Assembly (NCBI GenBank): GCA_003136555.1
Contig: PLEW01000034.1
Location: forward strand, 33,835 to 66,310
Length of the DNA: 32,476 nt
Source: Planctomycetota bacterium
Lineage (GTDB): Bacteria > Planctomycetota > UBA11346
Reading direction: 5' to 3'
Positions 14,794-24,200 of this stretch are shown here, piece after piece; positions within the stretch are counted from its first letter, which is position 1, and each line of letters begins with the position of its first letter. Under the pieces are notes generated by a model. That model did not search any database and had not been told where the DNA came from. It saw only the letters and a program-made list of their open reading frames with translations. Both the position numbers and the translations under genes were made by a program.

Positions 14794-15581
14794 CGGAAGT
14801 ACGTATTCGTCTTCCCATGCTCGGCATACTTGTCCTTGAGCCAGAGGTGGAACTCGTCGTAGTGGGCCCGGCGCTGTTCGCCGCCGTCACTGATCGCATT
14901 GTAGCTGACGTAGAGCTGACGCCGTGTCGAGGCGGAGCGGTTGGGCGCCGAGCGGTGCGGCGTGTAGCCGGAGAGTACCGCGATGTCACCGGGCTGGAGC
15001 TCCAGCACGACCCCCTTCCCCTGTGCGACCGCGTCCACCGGCAGCTCATGATACTGGCCATCCCGGGGCGATAGGTACCCCTGGTGATGGAATCCCGGGA
15101 ACACCTCGGTGGCTCCGTTCTCGGCATGGCAGGGATCGATCGCCACGATGATGGTGAGGAAGCTCGTCGGGAACGATGGCCAGGCGATGTAATCCTGATG
15201 CAGGGCATAGCCCTGGGCGCCTGGAGGCTTGAAGATCAGCTTGTCCTTGAACAGGCACGCCGGCTCGCCGTACAGGGCCGAGGCGATGCCCAGGATGCGC
15301 GGATCGTGCGCCAGGGCGCGGCTGCGGCTCGAGAGATCGATGATGGGATCGAAGCAGTCGAAGCGGCAGTCATCGGAGTCGACCTGCTTCCAGAAACGGC
15401 AGCGTATGTTGTTGACGTCGATGAGATCCGTGCGTTCGGCCAGCCGCGCGATCTCGGCGGCGGCATCCGCGATCGCCCCTCGGGCGATGACGTCCCTGAT
15501 GATGAGGAAGCCCTGCTCATGGTAGGAGCGGATCTGATCTGCCGATAGGGGGATGACCATCTCAGAGAGCGGAATGGGCAT
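14790..15581 (-). CDS. Phytanoyl-CoA dioxygenase (PhyH) family Fe(II)/2-oxoglutarate oxygenase
   Basis: A protein of about 263 aa (from ATG 15581) with the PhyH facial triad: HQD (H128, D130 in ALHQDYIAW) and distal H209 in GYTPHRSAPNRS. Arginine at about 220-221 in STRRQLYVSYN is suited to bind 2-oxoglutarate. The N-terminal FLIIRDVI and GATEVFPGFHHQG segments also fit. The family hydroxylates small molecules, including acyl-CoAs, halogenated or phosphonate compounds and natural products, so the substrate is open. Start choice is weak: ATG 15608, 15581 and 15560 all lack a strong Shine-Dalgarno, and the open frame reaches 15662. It leads an operon with the MFS transporter (ATGA overlap) and the ArsI-like gene, divergent from a TonB receptor. 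An oxidative step on an imported organic compound is the natural inference. Confidence 0.87.
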   Translation of the reverse strand: MPIPLSEMVIPLSADQIRSYHEQGFLIIRDVIARGAIADAAAEIARLAERTDLIDVNNIRCRFWKQVDSDDCRFDCFDPIIDLSSRSRALAHDPRILGIASALYGEPACLFKDKLIFKPPGAQGYALHQDYIAWPSFPTSFLTIIVAIDPCHAENGATEVFPGFHHQGYLSPRDGQYHELPVDAVAQGKGVVLELQPGDIAVLSGYTPHRSAPNRSASTRRQLYVSYNAISDGGEQRRAHYDEFHLWLKDKYAEHGKTNTYFR

Positions 15582-15932
15582 AGCGTGGAGGTGCCTTGCT
15601 CGTGCCATAGGACGACGCTTCTCAGGTAGTCCGGCGAACCGCCGGGCCGATGCCGACTTCATTCACCAATCGCAGGATCGTCAAGCCACATTTCGACAAG
15701 CATGCCAGAGGTGGGAGCCGATCATGGCCGGTCCCCCGAGGAGGGTGGCCGCACCGCAAGGCGGGTGGGCTCGGCTATTCCGTAATTTCACAAGTATCGA
15801 ATACGAGACCTGTGGAACTGAAGTTTCCTCAATGCCGAGCGCGGCTAGCCCGTATATACGTGCTCCGTGCCGCTTGAGCGCGCGCCACGCTCCCGCACCG
15901 CCCCTCTCCGTCTCCGACCGCGAAGGACGTCC
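15582..15932. other. Divergent intergenic control region of PhyH operon and TonB receptor
   Basis: This stretch separates two divergent genes and must hold promoters for both. No gene is supported within it. It contains AT-rich patches near 15780-15835 and two adjoining palindromes at 15843-15860, listed separately. Confidence 0.6.
15843..15860. promoter_or_regulatory. Adjoining palindromes in divergent promoter region
   Basis: GGCTAGCC (15843-15850) and CGTATATACG (15851-15860) are each perfect palindromes and abut without a gap, about 73 bases before the TonB receptor start. They could be an operator or a promoter core (the TATATA part). The regulator is unknown. The ArsR-type repressor downstream is one candidate, because its own palindrome also contains CTAGC-like sequence. 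Confidence 0.35.
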
Positions 15933-18212
15933 ATGACCACATGCCTCCGTCAACTCTCCCCCTGCCTGCTGATGATGTGCTGCCCGACCCTGGCCCTGCT
16001 GCCGCACCTCGGTAACGCCGCCGATGCGGTGCCGGCGCCTGCTCCCCAGGCCACCAGCGGGAATGGCAGCGCTGACGCGGCAGACGTCATCATCATCCAG
16101 GCGACCAAGCGTCCCGAGGACATCCAGCAGGTCCCGCTCTCGGTCACCGCCTACACTTCCGCGGACATCGAGGAGAGCACGGACAGCCAGCTGGACGATC
16201 TGTGGCAGCACACCGCCAACACCACGCAGATGGATGACCATCGCAGCGGCATGCTCAGCATCCGCGGCATCGGCTATGGCGCATCGACCGAATTCGGCGG
16301 CGAGGAGAAGCCGACGCGCGGCTGGTCTCCGATCGGCTTCTACGTCGATGGCGTCTCGCTGGAAGCGCAGCGCGGCATGAGCGACTTCGGCTCGCTCTAC
16401 GATGTCGACACCGTGGAGCTGCTGCGCGGTCCGCAGGGCACGCTCTACGGACGCGGGACCCTGGGTGGCGTCGTCAATGTGCGCACCAAGGACCCGACCT
16501 GGACCAACGAGATCGAGGGCAGCGCCTATGGCGGCAGCTACGATGAGTACCGCGTCGATGTCGCCGGTGGCGGTCCGCTCAGCGATACCCTGGCCTTCCG
16601 CCTGGCGCTCGAGAAGGCCGGCGGCAACGGCTACTACGACAACATCACCACCGGCAGCGACAAGACCGACTCGAGCAACGATTTCAGCGCCCGTGGCAAG
16701 CTGCTGTGGAAGCCGACCTCCGCACTGAGCGTCAAGGCCATTGTTTCGGCCAGCGCCCTCTCCGAGACCACCGACAGCTGGGTGCCCCTGTCGCTCATCG
16801 ATCAGCGCCAGACCGTCACCGGAGATCCCGGCTATGATCATGGCCACGGCCTGGTCAGCTCGCTGGAGGCCGACTACCTGGTCTCTGCCCACACCAGCGC
16901 AACCATCGTCTACGGCTTCGGCGTGGCCAATGATGCCGTCGACTACGATGCATCCCGGAATGCCTCCGATGCAGTCGAGGTCACCGGCGCCAACCGGGTG
17001 CAGGACATGTCGATCGAAGCGCGTCTCGCCCATACCGGACCCGATGTGCTCACCTGGCTGGCCGGCATCTATGCCCAGCAGGAGAAATTCGATTACACCA
17101 GCCTCTCGACGTACTCGACGACACCGTTCTTCGGCGTGCCCTACTACCAGATCGAAGGGGCGGCCCAGGCGTACAACGAGGATGCCCGCGTGCGCGACCT
17201 CAATGCGGCGATCTACGGCGAGGCCACCGCGAAGCTCGGCGCGGGCTTCGAGTTGACGGGCGGCGCCCGGCTCGGCTACGAGCATGCGACCTTCGACTGG
17301 GACGAGCAGATCACCAACCAGACCAATTCCGCGCCCCCTCCCGCCACCTTCCCCTACCTGCCCTTCCAGGATTCCGAGAGCGATCACGAACCGGTGCTGC
17401 TGCCCAAGGGCGTCCTCGATTACCACGCCAGCCAGGACGTGCTGATCTACGCCAGCGTCTCCCGCGGCTATCGCCCAGGCGGCTTCAACACCGGGGCCAA
17501 CACGGTGGCCGCTGCGCAATCCCTCTATGAGCCGGAATACACCTGGAATTACGAGCTCGGCGTCAAATCCACGTTCGATCGGGTGCTGACCATCAACGCC
17601 AGCGCCTTCTACATCGACTGGCGCAACCAACAGGTGCCCCTGACCCTGCCTTCACCGACCTTCGACGAGATCACCGTCAATGCGGCGCACTCGCATGTCT
17701 ATGGCGCCGAATTCGAGGCCGAGACCAAGCCGGTGACCGGTCTGCGCATCTGGCTCTCGGTCGGCCTGCTGCATGCCACCTATGATGACTACAATTTCAC
17801 CGGCCTGAACGGCAACACCGGGGCGACCGGGGCGGTCAACGAATCCGGCATGCAGTTCCCCAACATCCCGAAATACACCGCGGCCCTGGGGGGCTTCTAC
17901 CAGGATCGCAGCGGCTTCTTCCTTGGCGGCACCGTCAGCGGCCAGGGTGCGACCTCGGTCTACTTCCCGAACCCGCCGAGCACCGCTCCCAATATGGTGA
18001 CCTTCAATGACTATGTCGTCATCGATGCCAAACTCGGGTACCGTGCACATGCGTGGTCGGTGGCGCTGATCGGACGCAACCTCGCCAACAAGGTCTATGC
18101 GCTCAATGCCATCCAGATACCGGCCGACGGCGTCTTCACCCAGACGCCCCAGACCTATGTCCGCGAAGGGCCGCCTCGGACCGTGGGCGTGGAAGTCTCC
18201 GCGTGGTGGTAG
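15933..18212 (+). CDS. TonB-dependent outer-membrane receptor
   Basis: A 759-aa outer-membrane transporter that uses TonB energy to import a ligand. ATG 15933 has a good GAAGGACG Shine-Dalgarno and begins a signal peptide (MTTCLRQLSPCLLMM...ALLPHLGNAADA). The plug domain starts around VIIIQATKRPEDIQQVPLSVTAY and continues through SIRGIG, DGVS and VELLRGPQGTLYGRGTLGGVVNV, all hallmark positions. The rest is a beta-barrel of alternating aromatic strands, for example YASVSRGYRPGGFNTG and YELGVKSTF. It ends in the aromatic residues WW, close to the usual terminal aromatic. It is divergent from the PhyH-MFS-ArsI operon. The substrate is unknown. Receptors of this FecA/catechol-like or iron-nutrient class import siderophores, vitamins or organic ligands. 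Long opposite-strand frames here (15681-17630) are shadows. Confidence 0.95.
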   Translation: MTTCLRQLSPCLLMMCCPTLALLPHLGNAADAVPAPAPQATSGNGSADAADVIIIQATKRPEDIQQVPLSVTAYTSADIEESTDSQLDDLWQHTANTTQMDDHRSGMLSIRGIGYGASTEFGGEEKPTRGWSPIGFYVDGVSLEAQRGMSDFGSLYDVDTVELLRGPQGTLYGRGTLGGVVNVRTKDPTWTNEIEGSAYGGSYDEYRVDVAGGGPLSDTLAFRLALEKAGGNGYYDNITTGSDKTDSSNDFSARGKLLWKPTSALSVKAIVSASALSETTDSWVPLSLIDQRQTVTGDPGYDHGHGLVSSLEADYLVSAHTSATIVYGFGVANDAVDYDASRNASDAVEVTGANRVQDMSIEARLAHTGPDVLTWLAGIYAQQEKFDYTSLSTYSTTPFFGVPYYQIEGAAQAYNEDARVRDLNAAIYGEATAKLGAGFELTGGARLGYEHATFDWDEQITNQTNSAPPPATFPYLPFQDSESDHEPVLLPKGVLDYHASQDVLIYASVSRGYRPGGFNTGANTVAAAQSLYEPEYTWNYELGVKSTFDRVLTINASAFYIDWRNQQVPLTLPSPTFDEITVNAAHSHVYGAEFEAETKPVTGLRIWLSVGLLHATYDDYNFTGLNGNTGATGAVNESGMQFPNIPKYTAALGGFYQDRSGFFLGGTVSGQGATSVYFPNPPSTAPNMVTFNDYVVIDAKLGYRAHAWSVALIGRNLANKVYALNAIQIPADGVFTQTPQTYVREGPPRTVGVEVSAWW

Positions 18213-18327
18213 GCGACGTCACCCATCACCCTGCGCCTTAGAGCGGTCACACAGCTACGGAAAGGGTGAGCAGGTCGTGTGATCCTGGGAATGCTTATCC
18301 TTGCCGCTTAGCTCTTTACATTGCCTC

Positions 18328-18340
18328 CGCTAAACTAGCG
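18328..18340. promoter_or_regulatory. Palindromic operator candidate before the ArsR-type gene
   Basis: The inverted repeat CGCTA (18328-18332), spacer AAC, TAGCG (18336-18340) ends eight bases before the GTG start. This is the usual position for an autoregulatory ArsR/SmtB site. Arms of five bases are short, so chance cannot be excluded. Confidence 0.4.
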
Positions 18341-18348
18341 TCGGTAGC

Positions 18349-18684
18349 GTGAGCGATGCCAATCTCCCCTGCACACCGGAATCCTGCGGCACCAACTGCG
18401 TTCCCCCGCTGCAGGCCTCGCTGGAGCATATAGCAGCGCTCAAGGCGCTCGCGCACCTGGATCGCCTGCGGGTATTCTTCCACCTCGTCCAGGCCAAGAG
18501 GCCGGTACCGGCGAATGAGATCCAGTCCGCGCTCGGGCTTCCCGGTCCGACGCTGTCGCATCATCTCGATCAGCTCGAACGCTCCGGCCTCATCGAACGC
18601 CAGCGCCAGGAGCGCTTCATCCTCTCGTCGGTGCGCCGCGACATGGTCCTCGATCTGGTCCGCATCCTGACCGCCTGCTGCTGA
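18349..18684 (+). CDS. arsR: ArsR/SmtB-family metal(loid)-responsive repressor
   Basis: A 111-aa winged-helix repressor. The core runs from LKALAHLDRLRVFFHLV through VPANEIQSALGLPGPTLSHHLDQLERSGLIERQRQERFILSSVRRDMV, the standard ArsR helix-turn-helix and wing. The classic ELCVCDL metal motif in helix 3 is absent. Instead, cysteines sit at the N-terminus (CTPESCGTNC, C8, C13, C17) and the protein ends in Cys110-Cys111. A C-terminal Cys pair is known in ArsR repressors that sense As(III), and I infer a similar sensor. The start is a GTG at 18349. No strong ribosome site is seen, but the palindrome 18328-18340 lies just upstream. It is 136 bases after the TonB receptor and 94 bases before the HupE-like gene, so it could control either. 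Ni/Co sensing is the main alternative. Confidence 0.85.
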   Translation: MSDANLPCTPESCGTNCVPPLQASLEHIAALKALAHLDRLRVFFHLVQAKRPVPANEIQSALGLPGPTLSHHLDQLERSGLIERQRQERFILSSVRRDMVLDLVRILTACC

Positions 18685-18778
18685 TGAGCCCGTGTCCTGC
18701 CCCCCACCAGGCCGGCCCTGGGCGTGGGACTGCTCCGGCATCCCGCCCGCTCGCCATTGCCACGCCGGAGCCAACGCC

Positions 18779-19357
18779 ATGAGCAAATACGTCTACGTCG
18801 TCGCCCTCATGACCGGGACCATCCCCGCCCTGCTGGCCCACCCGGGGCATGGCCAGGCCGGCTTCGTCGCCGGCATGCTGCATCCGCTCACCGGCCTCGA
18901 CCATCTGCTCGCCATGTTCGCCGTCGGGCTCTTGGCCGTGCGGGTCGGTGGGCGGGCGCTGTGGCTGGTGCCCGGCTCGTTCATGGCCGCGATGTTCCTC
19001 GGCGGCCTGGCTGCCTATGCCGGCATGGCGCTGCCTGGTGCGGAATGGGTGATCGCCTGCTCGGTGCTGGCCGTCGCCCTGCTGGTCGCCCTGGCCCCGC
19101 GCCCGACGATCGTGCTCGCCTGCCTGACGGTAGCCGCCTGCGCAGTGTTCCATGGGCATGCCCATGTGGCCGAGATGTCGCAGCAGCAGTCGCTCGGCGC
19201 CTTCTGCGCCGGCTTCCTGCTCTCGACCGCGCTCATCCATGCGACCGGCATCCTGGTCGGGATGCTGATGCTCAGGACCGCACCGCTCCAGGTCCTGCGC
19301 TTGTCAGGCGCCGCCATCGCCGCAGCGGGCGTCCCCCTGCTCATCGGCCTGGCGTAG
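18779..19357 (+). CDS. hupE: HupE/UreJ-type membrane protein
   Basis: A 192-aa integral membrane protein of the HupE/UreJ family, thought to carry nickel (or cobalt). The N-terminal hydrophobic segment is followed by the characteristic HPGH motif (LLAHPGHG) and HPLTGLDHLLAMFAVGLLAVR. About six membrane spans follow, with histidine-bearing loops (VFHGHAHVAEM, STALIHATGI). ATG 18779 has a GGAG ten bases upstream. The longer frame from 18692 has no such site. It follows the ArsR-type gene in the same direction, so metal-responsive control is plausible. No hydrogenase or urease gene is in the window, which leaves the metal and user enzyme open. Confidence 0.87.
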   Translation: MSKYVYVVALMTGTIPALLAHPGHGQAGFVAGMLHPLTGLDHLLAMFAVGLLAVRVGGRALWLVPGSFMAAMFLGGLAAYAGMALPGAEWVIACSVLAVALLVALAPRPTIVLACLTVAACAVFHGHAHVAEMSQQQSLGAFCAGFLLSTALIHATGILVGMLMLRTAPLQVLRLSGAAIAAAGVPLLIGLA

Positions 19358-19385
19358 ACCCCCCATTGACCTGCACCTGCGCATT

Positions 19386-19410
19386 GCCGGTGGCGTCCGG
19401 CGTCGCCGGC
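19386..19410. terminator. Hairpin between convergent genes
   Basis: Arms GCCGGTGGC (19386-19394) and GTCGCCGGC (19402-19410) pair with two wobbles around a seven-base loop, in the 63-base gap between the convergent HupE and Con A-like genes. It has no T-tract, so a bidirectional terminator is only a suggestion. Confidence 0.3.
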
Positions 19411-19420
19411 CGCCGTGCGG

Positions 19421-20266
19421 CTATTGCTTCTTTGGCGCACCGTTCGCCGGCAGCAGCGTCTGACCGCCGATGCGCTGCTTGCTCACTGCCAGATCATCGA
19501 TCCAGGTCACGAATCCGGTTCCCTTGACCGGCTGATAGTTCTGCCAGCCGAAGGACATCGATTCGAACACCGCCGGGATCTCGGCGCCAGCGAACTTCCC
19601 CTCGCCCTTGGTGAAGGAGATGTCGGGAAGCTCTTCGCCGTTGATATAGAACTGGTAGGTCTGGGTGGCGAAGTCGACGTGCCATTCGGCCAGCGTCCAG
19701 TCGTCGGTATAATGATACGACTTCTTGGTGCTTGGACCGAACTCTTGCCGGCCGGGGGGCGGCTGGACATTGTAGAGGAAGCGGAATGCGCCGTCGCCTC
19801 CCGTCATTGTCCCCATCAGGCGCACTTCGATGTTGTCCTTGGCCAGCGGACTCTTCGCCGATCCGACGACGATGGTGGTATGGACGCCGCCGCCCTGGGG
19901 CAACGGCGACGGCAGCTGGACCTTGAAGAAGAGCCGTCCCCAATGCTCCCCACCCATGGCCGCGAGCTCCGCACCCTGCTTGACGATCTGGCGCGCCCCG
20001 CTCACCGCAGCATTCAGCCGCAGGGAATGCTTGCCGGTATGGGCGACATCGTCGACCACGCCGACCGAGCCCTTGGAGGTGAATCCCTTGGGGATCTTGC
20101 CGACATCCGTGCTCTCGAAATCCTCATAGATGAAGAAGGTGGCCTTCTTCAAGGGTACGATGTCGGATGCATCCGGTGGCGCGGCGGCAGACGCATCCGC
20201 GGCGAGGGCGGGAGCTGCGACCGCGGCCAGCAGCAGCAGGATGCGGCGATAGGGCAGGCTCGACAT
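19421..20266 (-). CDS. Secreted Con A-like (LamG/polysaccharide-lyase-like) protein
   Basis: A 281-aa exported protein. ATG 20266 has a strong AGGAG about ten bases upstream, and the longer upstream frame is not used. The signal peptide is MSSLPYRRILLLLAAVAAPALAADA. The body looks like a jelly-roll (concanavalin A-like) fold. FFIYEDFES and HTGKHSLRLNAA are typical of the first strands, followed by GRLFFKVQLPSP, HTTIVVGSA, WTLAEWHVDFATQTYQFYINGEELPD and TGFVTWIDDLAVSKQ. This pattern is common to LamG domains and to some polysaccharide lyases and binding proteins. I see no certain catalytic residues, so carbohydrate binding or cleavage are both possible. It faces away from the GntR regulator and towards the HupE gene. 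The nearby glycosidase and esterase genes support a role in polymer use, by inference. Confidence 0.7.
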   Translation of the reverse strand: MSSLPYRRILLLLAAVAAPALAADASAAAPPDASDIVPLKKATFFIYEDFESTDVGKIPKGFTSKGSVGVVDDVAHTGKHSLRLNAAVSGARQIVKQGAELAAMGGEHWGRLFFKVQLPSPLPQGGGVHTTIVVGSAKSPLAKDNIEVRLMGTMTGGDGAFRFLYNVQPPPGRQEFGPSTKKSYHYTDDWTLAEWHVDFATQTYQFYINGEELPDISFTKGEGKFAGAEIPAVFESMSFGWQNYQPVKGTGFVTWIDDLAVSKQRIGGQTLLPANGAPKKQ

Positions 20267-20554
20267 GGATGCGGATCTCCTGGGGTGTGACGGCGCAGCA
20301 ACGGGCTCAGCCCGAAGCTCTATGAGACGGCGCGCGGCATCCAGTCGCCGCGAATGATCTGCGAGGGCGCAGATGTGTGACACCAGACCGGCCCAGGGGT
20401 CGCCTGATGGCGCGCAGCGCATGGCGCCCATCGCCCTGGCAGGCGTCCCGCAGCCAACCGTCCGCGCCGGGCCGCAGGAGGTCCATGGCCGCCACCGCAA
20501 CGGCAGATGGCATGGCCGGAGGAGCGCCGTCGGATGGGGACCGCATTTGCAATT

Positions 20555-20579
20555 GTATACCGTTTCATAAACGGTATAC
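20555..20579. promoter_or_regulatory. Perfect inverted-repeat operator before the GntR gene
   Basis: Arms GTATACCGTTT (20555-20565) and AAACGGTATAC (20569-20579) are exact inverted repeats around CAT. They end seven bases before the GntR start, so a regulator bound here would also block translation or transcription of gntR. An 11-bp perfect repeat is unlikely by chance and fits a homodimeric GntR operator. A TTGCAA (-35-like) box lies just upstream at 20547-20552. Confidence 0.8.
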
Positions 20580-20586
20580 CAAAAAC

Positions 20587-21273
20587 ATGGACACGGAACG
20601 ACCCCCCAGAGGCCGCTCGGATCTGACCACCGACCGCCTGCGTGCGGACATCATCGACGAGATCCTCGCGCCCGGCGATCCGCTGGCCGAGGCCACCGTG
20701 GCTCGGCGGCTGGGCGTCAGCAGGGTGCCCGTCCGCGAAGCGCTGTTTACCCTGGAGCGCGAGGGACTGGTCGGCTTCACGCCCACCGGACGCGCCTTCG
20801 TCAGGACGCTCACGCCCCAGGATTTCGAGGAGCTCTTCGTCATGAGACTGACGCTCGAGCCGATCGCCACCCGCCTGGCCGCGCCCCATCTGCGCGCGCA
20901 TCCGGAGGCGCTGATCGAGAACCTGGAGTCGACCGGCCGCGCCACCTCGATCCTCGACGTCACCCGCCTCGATCTCGAATTCCACCAGCATATCATGGAG
21001 CAGTCGGGCAATGCGCGCCTGCTCAAAGCCTGGAAGGCGCTGCGCTGGGAGCTGGGACTGTGGCTCGGCCGCCTGCACCGCCTGCATCAGAAGCGGACCC
21101 GGAGCGTGCGGGCTGAGACCCTGCGCGCCCATCACCAGCTCATCACCATCATCCGCACGCAATCCCCTGCGGCATGCGAGGCGATCATGCGCAAGCACAT
21201 CCTCGGCTGGCGCACCTGGCTGCCGGAATCCGCGGGCTCCAGCGTCGACGTCCAGCGTCTGGTGGCGCGCTGA
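20587..21273 (+). CDS. GntR-family (FadR-like) transcriptional regulator
   Basis: A 228-aa regulator. The N-terminal winged helix has LTTDRLRADIIDEILAPGDPLAEATVARRLGVSRVPVREALFTLEREGLVGFTPTGRAFV, the classic GntR signature with V-S-R-x-P-V-R-E-A-L. The C-terminal ligand domain is of FadR/FCD type: VMRLTLEPIATRLAA, DLEFHQHIMEQSGN with a likely metal-binding Asp/His, and AHHQLITIIR. ATG 20587 is preferred over upstream frames because it follows the palindrome closely and no better site precedes it. It is divergent from the Con A-like gene and its stop lies one base before the DUF1592 start (21275), implying a shared transcript. It probably represses itself and perhaps the downstream catabolic genes, and responds to an acid metabolite. 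The identity of that ligand is not visible. Confidence 0.92.
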   Translation: MDTERPPRGRSDLTTDRLRADIIDEILAPGDPLAEATVARRLGVSRVPVREALFTLEREGLVGFTPTGRAFVRTLTPQDFEELFVMRLTLEPIATRLAAPHLRAHPEALIENLESTGRATSILDVTRLDLEFHQHIMEQSGNARLLKAWKALRWELGLWLGRLHRLHQKRTRSVRAETLRAHHQLITIIRTQSPAACEAIMRKHILGWRTWLPESAGSSVDVQRLVAR

Positions 21274-21274
21274 C

Positions 21275-24200
21275 ATGCGCCGCACCCTCCCTCCCGCCTG
21301 CCTGCTGCTGATGCTCTGCCTGGCCAGCGCCATGCCGGCGCAGGGCGCGGACAACGCCAGCTTCGCCACCACCATCCATCCGATCATCGGCGACTTCTGC
21401 CTGGGCTGCCATTCGACCGCCAAGCACAAGGGCGATCTCGACCTGGAGGCGAACGCCTCCCCTGCCGGACTGCAGAGCCACCCGCTCATCTGGCAGCGGG
21501 TGATCGAGCAGCTCGCGGACGGCGAGATGCCGCCCGACGGCAAGCCGCAGCCGTCGCCGGAGCAGAAGGCCGCCCTGTGCGCATGGGCGCATGACGGCCT
21601 AGCGGTGGTGGCGGCGAGATATGCCGGCGATCCGGGACCGGTGGTCCTGCGCCGGCTGTCGAATGCCGAATACACCTACACCATCCGCGACCTGACCGGC
21701 GTCGACGCGCTCGATCCGGCACGCGAATTCCCCATCGATGGCGCGGCCGGCGAAGGATTCACCAATACCGGCCAGGCGCTGGTGATGTCGCCCTCCCTGG
21801 TGGGCAAGTTCCTCGATGCCGGCAAGGCGGTCGCCAGCCACGCCATCCTGCTGGGCGATGGCATCCGCTTCTCGCCCCATGTCAGCCGGCGCGACTGGAC
21901 CGAGGAGCTGCTCAGCTCGATCCGCGCCTTCTACTCCACCTTCACCGATCCCGGTGGCGCCGATACGGTGACCATGCAGGGCATCGTGCTGGACAAGAAT
22001 CTCGGCGGACGCCTGCCGGTGGAGAAGTATCTCATCGCCTCGCTCGAGCTGCGCGCCCCGGGATCCGCTGCCGAGGAGGTGGCGCGCCGGCACAACCTCA
22101 ATGCCCGCTACCTCACCCACCTGGTCGGCCTGCTGCGCGGCGGACAGCCATCGCCGCTGCTCGACGGCCTGCGCTCCCGCTGGCGCACCGCGCAGGCAAG
22201 CGACGTGCCGGGGATGGTCGCAACGATCAGCGCATGGCAGAAGGTGCTGTTCACGTTCAACAGCATCGGGCAGATCGGCCGCAAGGCCGGTCCGAAATCC
22301 TGGATGGAAGGCATCACGCCGCTGGCCTCGCACCAGGATGTGCACCTCAAGCTCGCCCCCGCCGCCGGCAGCAGCGACATCGTCGTCACCCTCAGCGCCG
22401 AGCCCGCGGAGGCGGACAGCACCGGCGATATGGTCGTCTGGCATCAGCCCAAGCTGCTGGTCCCCGGCCAGCCTCCGATGGCGCTGCGCGATGTGCGCAG
22501 CCACCTGGACGTCCTGCTGGCGCGGCGTGACCGCCGGATACTGATGACCACCAAGGCGCTCGATGCGCTGGCCCTGGCGCCAAGGACGGCAGCCGCCCCC
22601 GACCCGGCGGCGCTCGCCGCCACGCTGGGCGTCGACCTCGATGCCCTCGGCGCCTGGCTGAGCGTGCTGGGCCTCGGCACTGCACCGGCCGGCACCCTCG
22701 AGCTGATGGCCAAGCCGCTGCCCAAATCCGGTACGTACGACTTCATCACCGGCTGGGGGTCGCCTGATACGCCGTCGCTGGTGGCCAACTCCTCCGATCA
22801 GCAGGTGCGCATCCCCGGGATCATGAAGCCCCACGGCGTGGCCATCCATCCGTCGCCGACCCTGACCGTCGCGGTCGGCTGGCGCAGCCCGATCGCCGGG
22901 TTGATACGCGTATCGGCCACCATCACCCATGCCCATCCCGAGTGCGGCAACGGCGTGACCTGGGCCGTGGATGTGCGTCGCGGCACCTCCCGCCAGCGTC
23001 TCGCCACGGGCGATGCCCAGGGGGCGACACCCATCGCCGTCGGGCCCTTCAACGACGTCCCGGTGCGTCCCGGGGACCTCATCTCGGTGCTGGTCTCCCC
23101 GCGCGGCGGCATGGATGCCCCGCATCCAGGCATGAGCCACGCCTGCGCCCTGACCGACGTCGAATTCACCCTGTCATCGAGCGCCGGCGCTGAGCGGGAA
23201 TGGTCGCTGACCCGCGATGTCTCCTCCGACGTCCTGGCAGGCAATCCGCATGCCGATCGCGCAGGCCATCCCGGCGTGTGGAGCTTCTATACCGAGCCCC
23301 TGGCGGCGAGCGCGAGCGCCAATGCCCTGCCAGCGGGCTGTGCGCTCTCACGCTGGCTGGCTGCCGGCAGCCCCGCCGAGAAGCATCAGCTCGCCGAGGC
23401 GCTGCAGGCGCTGCTCACCGCACCTGCCCCGGCAGGCGATGGTCCGGACGCCCAGCTGCGCCGGCAGCTGATCTCGTTCACCAGCCCGCTGTGCGCGCAG
23501 GGAGCAGCCAGCCCACCGCTCGCCGGCGCTCCGGCAGCGGCCTCGACCTGGGGCGTCGACCCCTCCCTGTTCGGCAAACGTCCCGATGGCAGCGCCATCG
23601 ACGACCAGAGCATCTGCCTCCAGGCGCCCGGGGTGATCAGGGTCCGGCTGCCAGCCGAACTGGTCGCCGGAGCGGAGCTGGTCACCACCGGTACCCTCGA
23701 ACCCACCGCTGGGGCGAATGGCAGCGTCCGCCTGCAGGCCACCATCGGTGCCGCGCCGGCGGCCACCCCGGCCATCCCGGTCATCGTCACCGACAGCGGT
23801 ACGGCGCGCCGCCGCATTGCCGCCGCCTGCGAGGAGTTCCGCGAGCTGTTCCCTGCCTCGCTGTGCTATACCAAGATCGTGCCGGTCGATGAGGTCATCA
23901 CCCTCTCGCTGTTCTACCGCGAGGACGACCAGCTCTGCCACCTGATGCTCGATGATGCCCAGCGAGCCCAGCTTGACCGGTTGTGGGACCAGCTGCACTA
24001 CATCGGCAGGGACGCCCTCCTGGAGGTCGACGCCTTCGAGCAGCTCTGGCAGTATGCGACCCAGGATGGCGATCCCTCGACGCTGGAACCGCTGCGCAAG
24101 CCGCTCCTCGAGCGGGCCGCCGCATTCCGCCAGGCCCTGATCGCTTCCCAGCCGGCTCATCTCGATGCGGTTCTGGCATTCGCCGAGCACGCCTACCGCC

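Noticed and set aside
15681-17630. Minus-strand frame of 649 codons
   Set aside because: It is antisense to the TonB-dependent receptor, which has a signal peptide and plug motifs on the plus strand.
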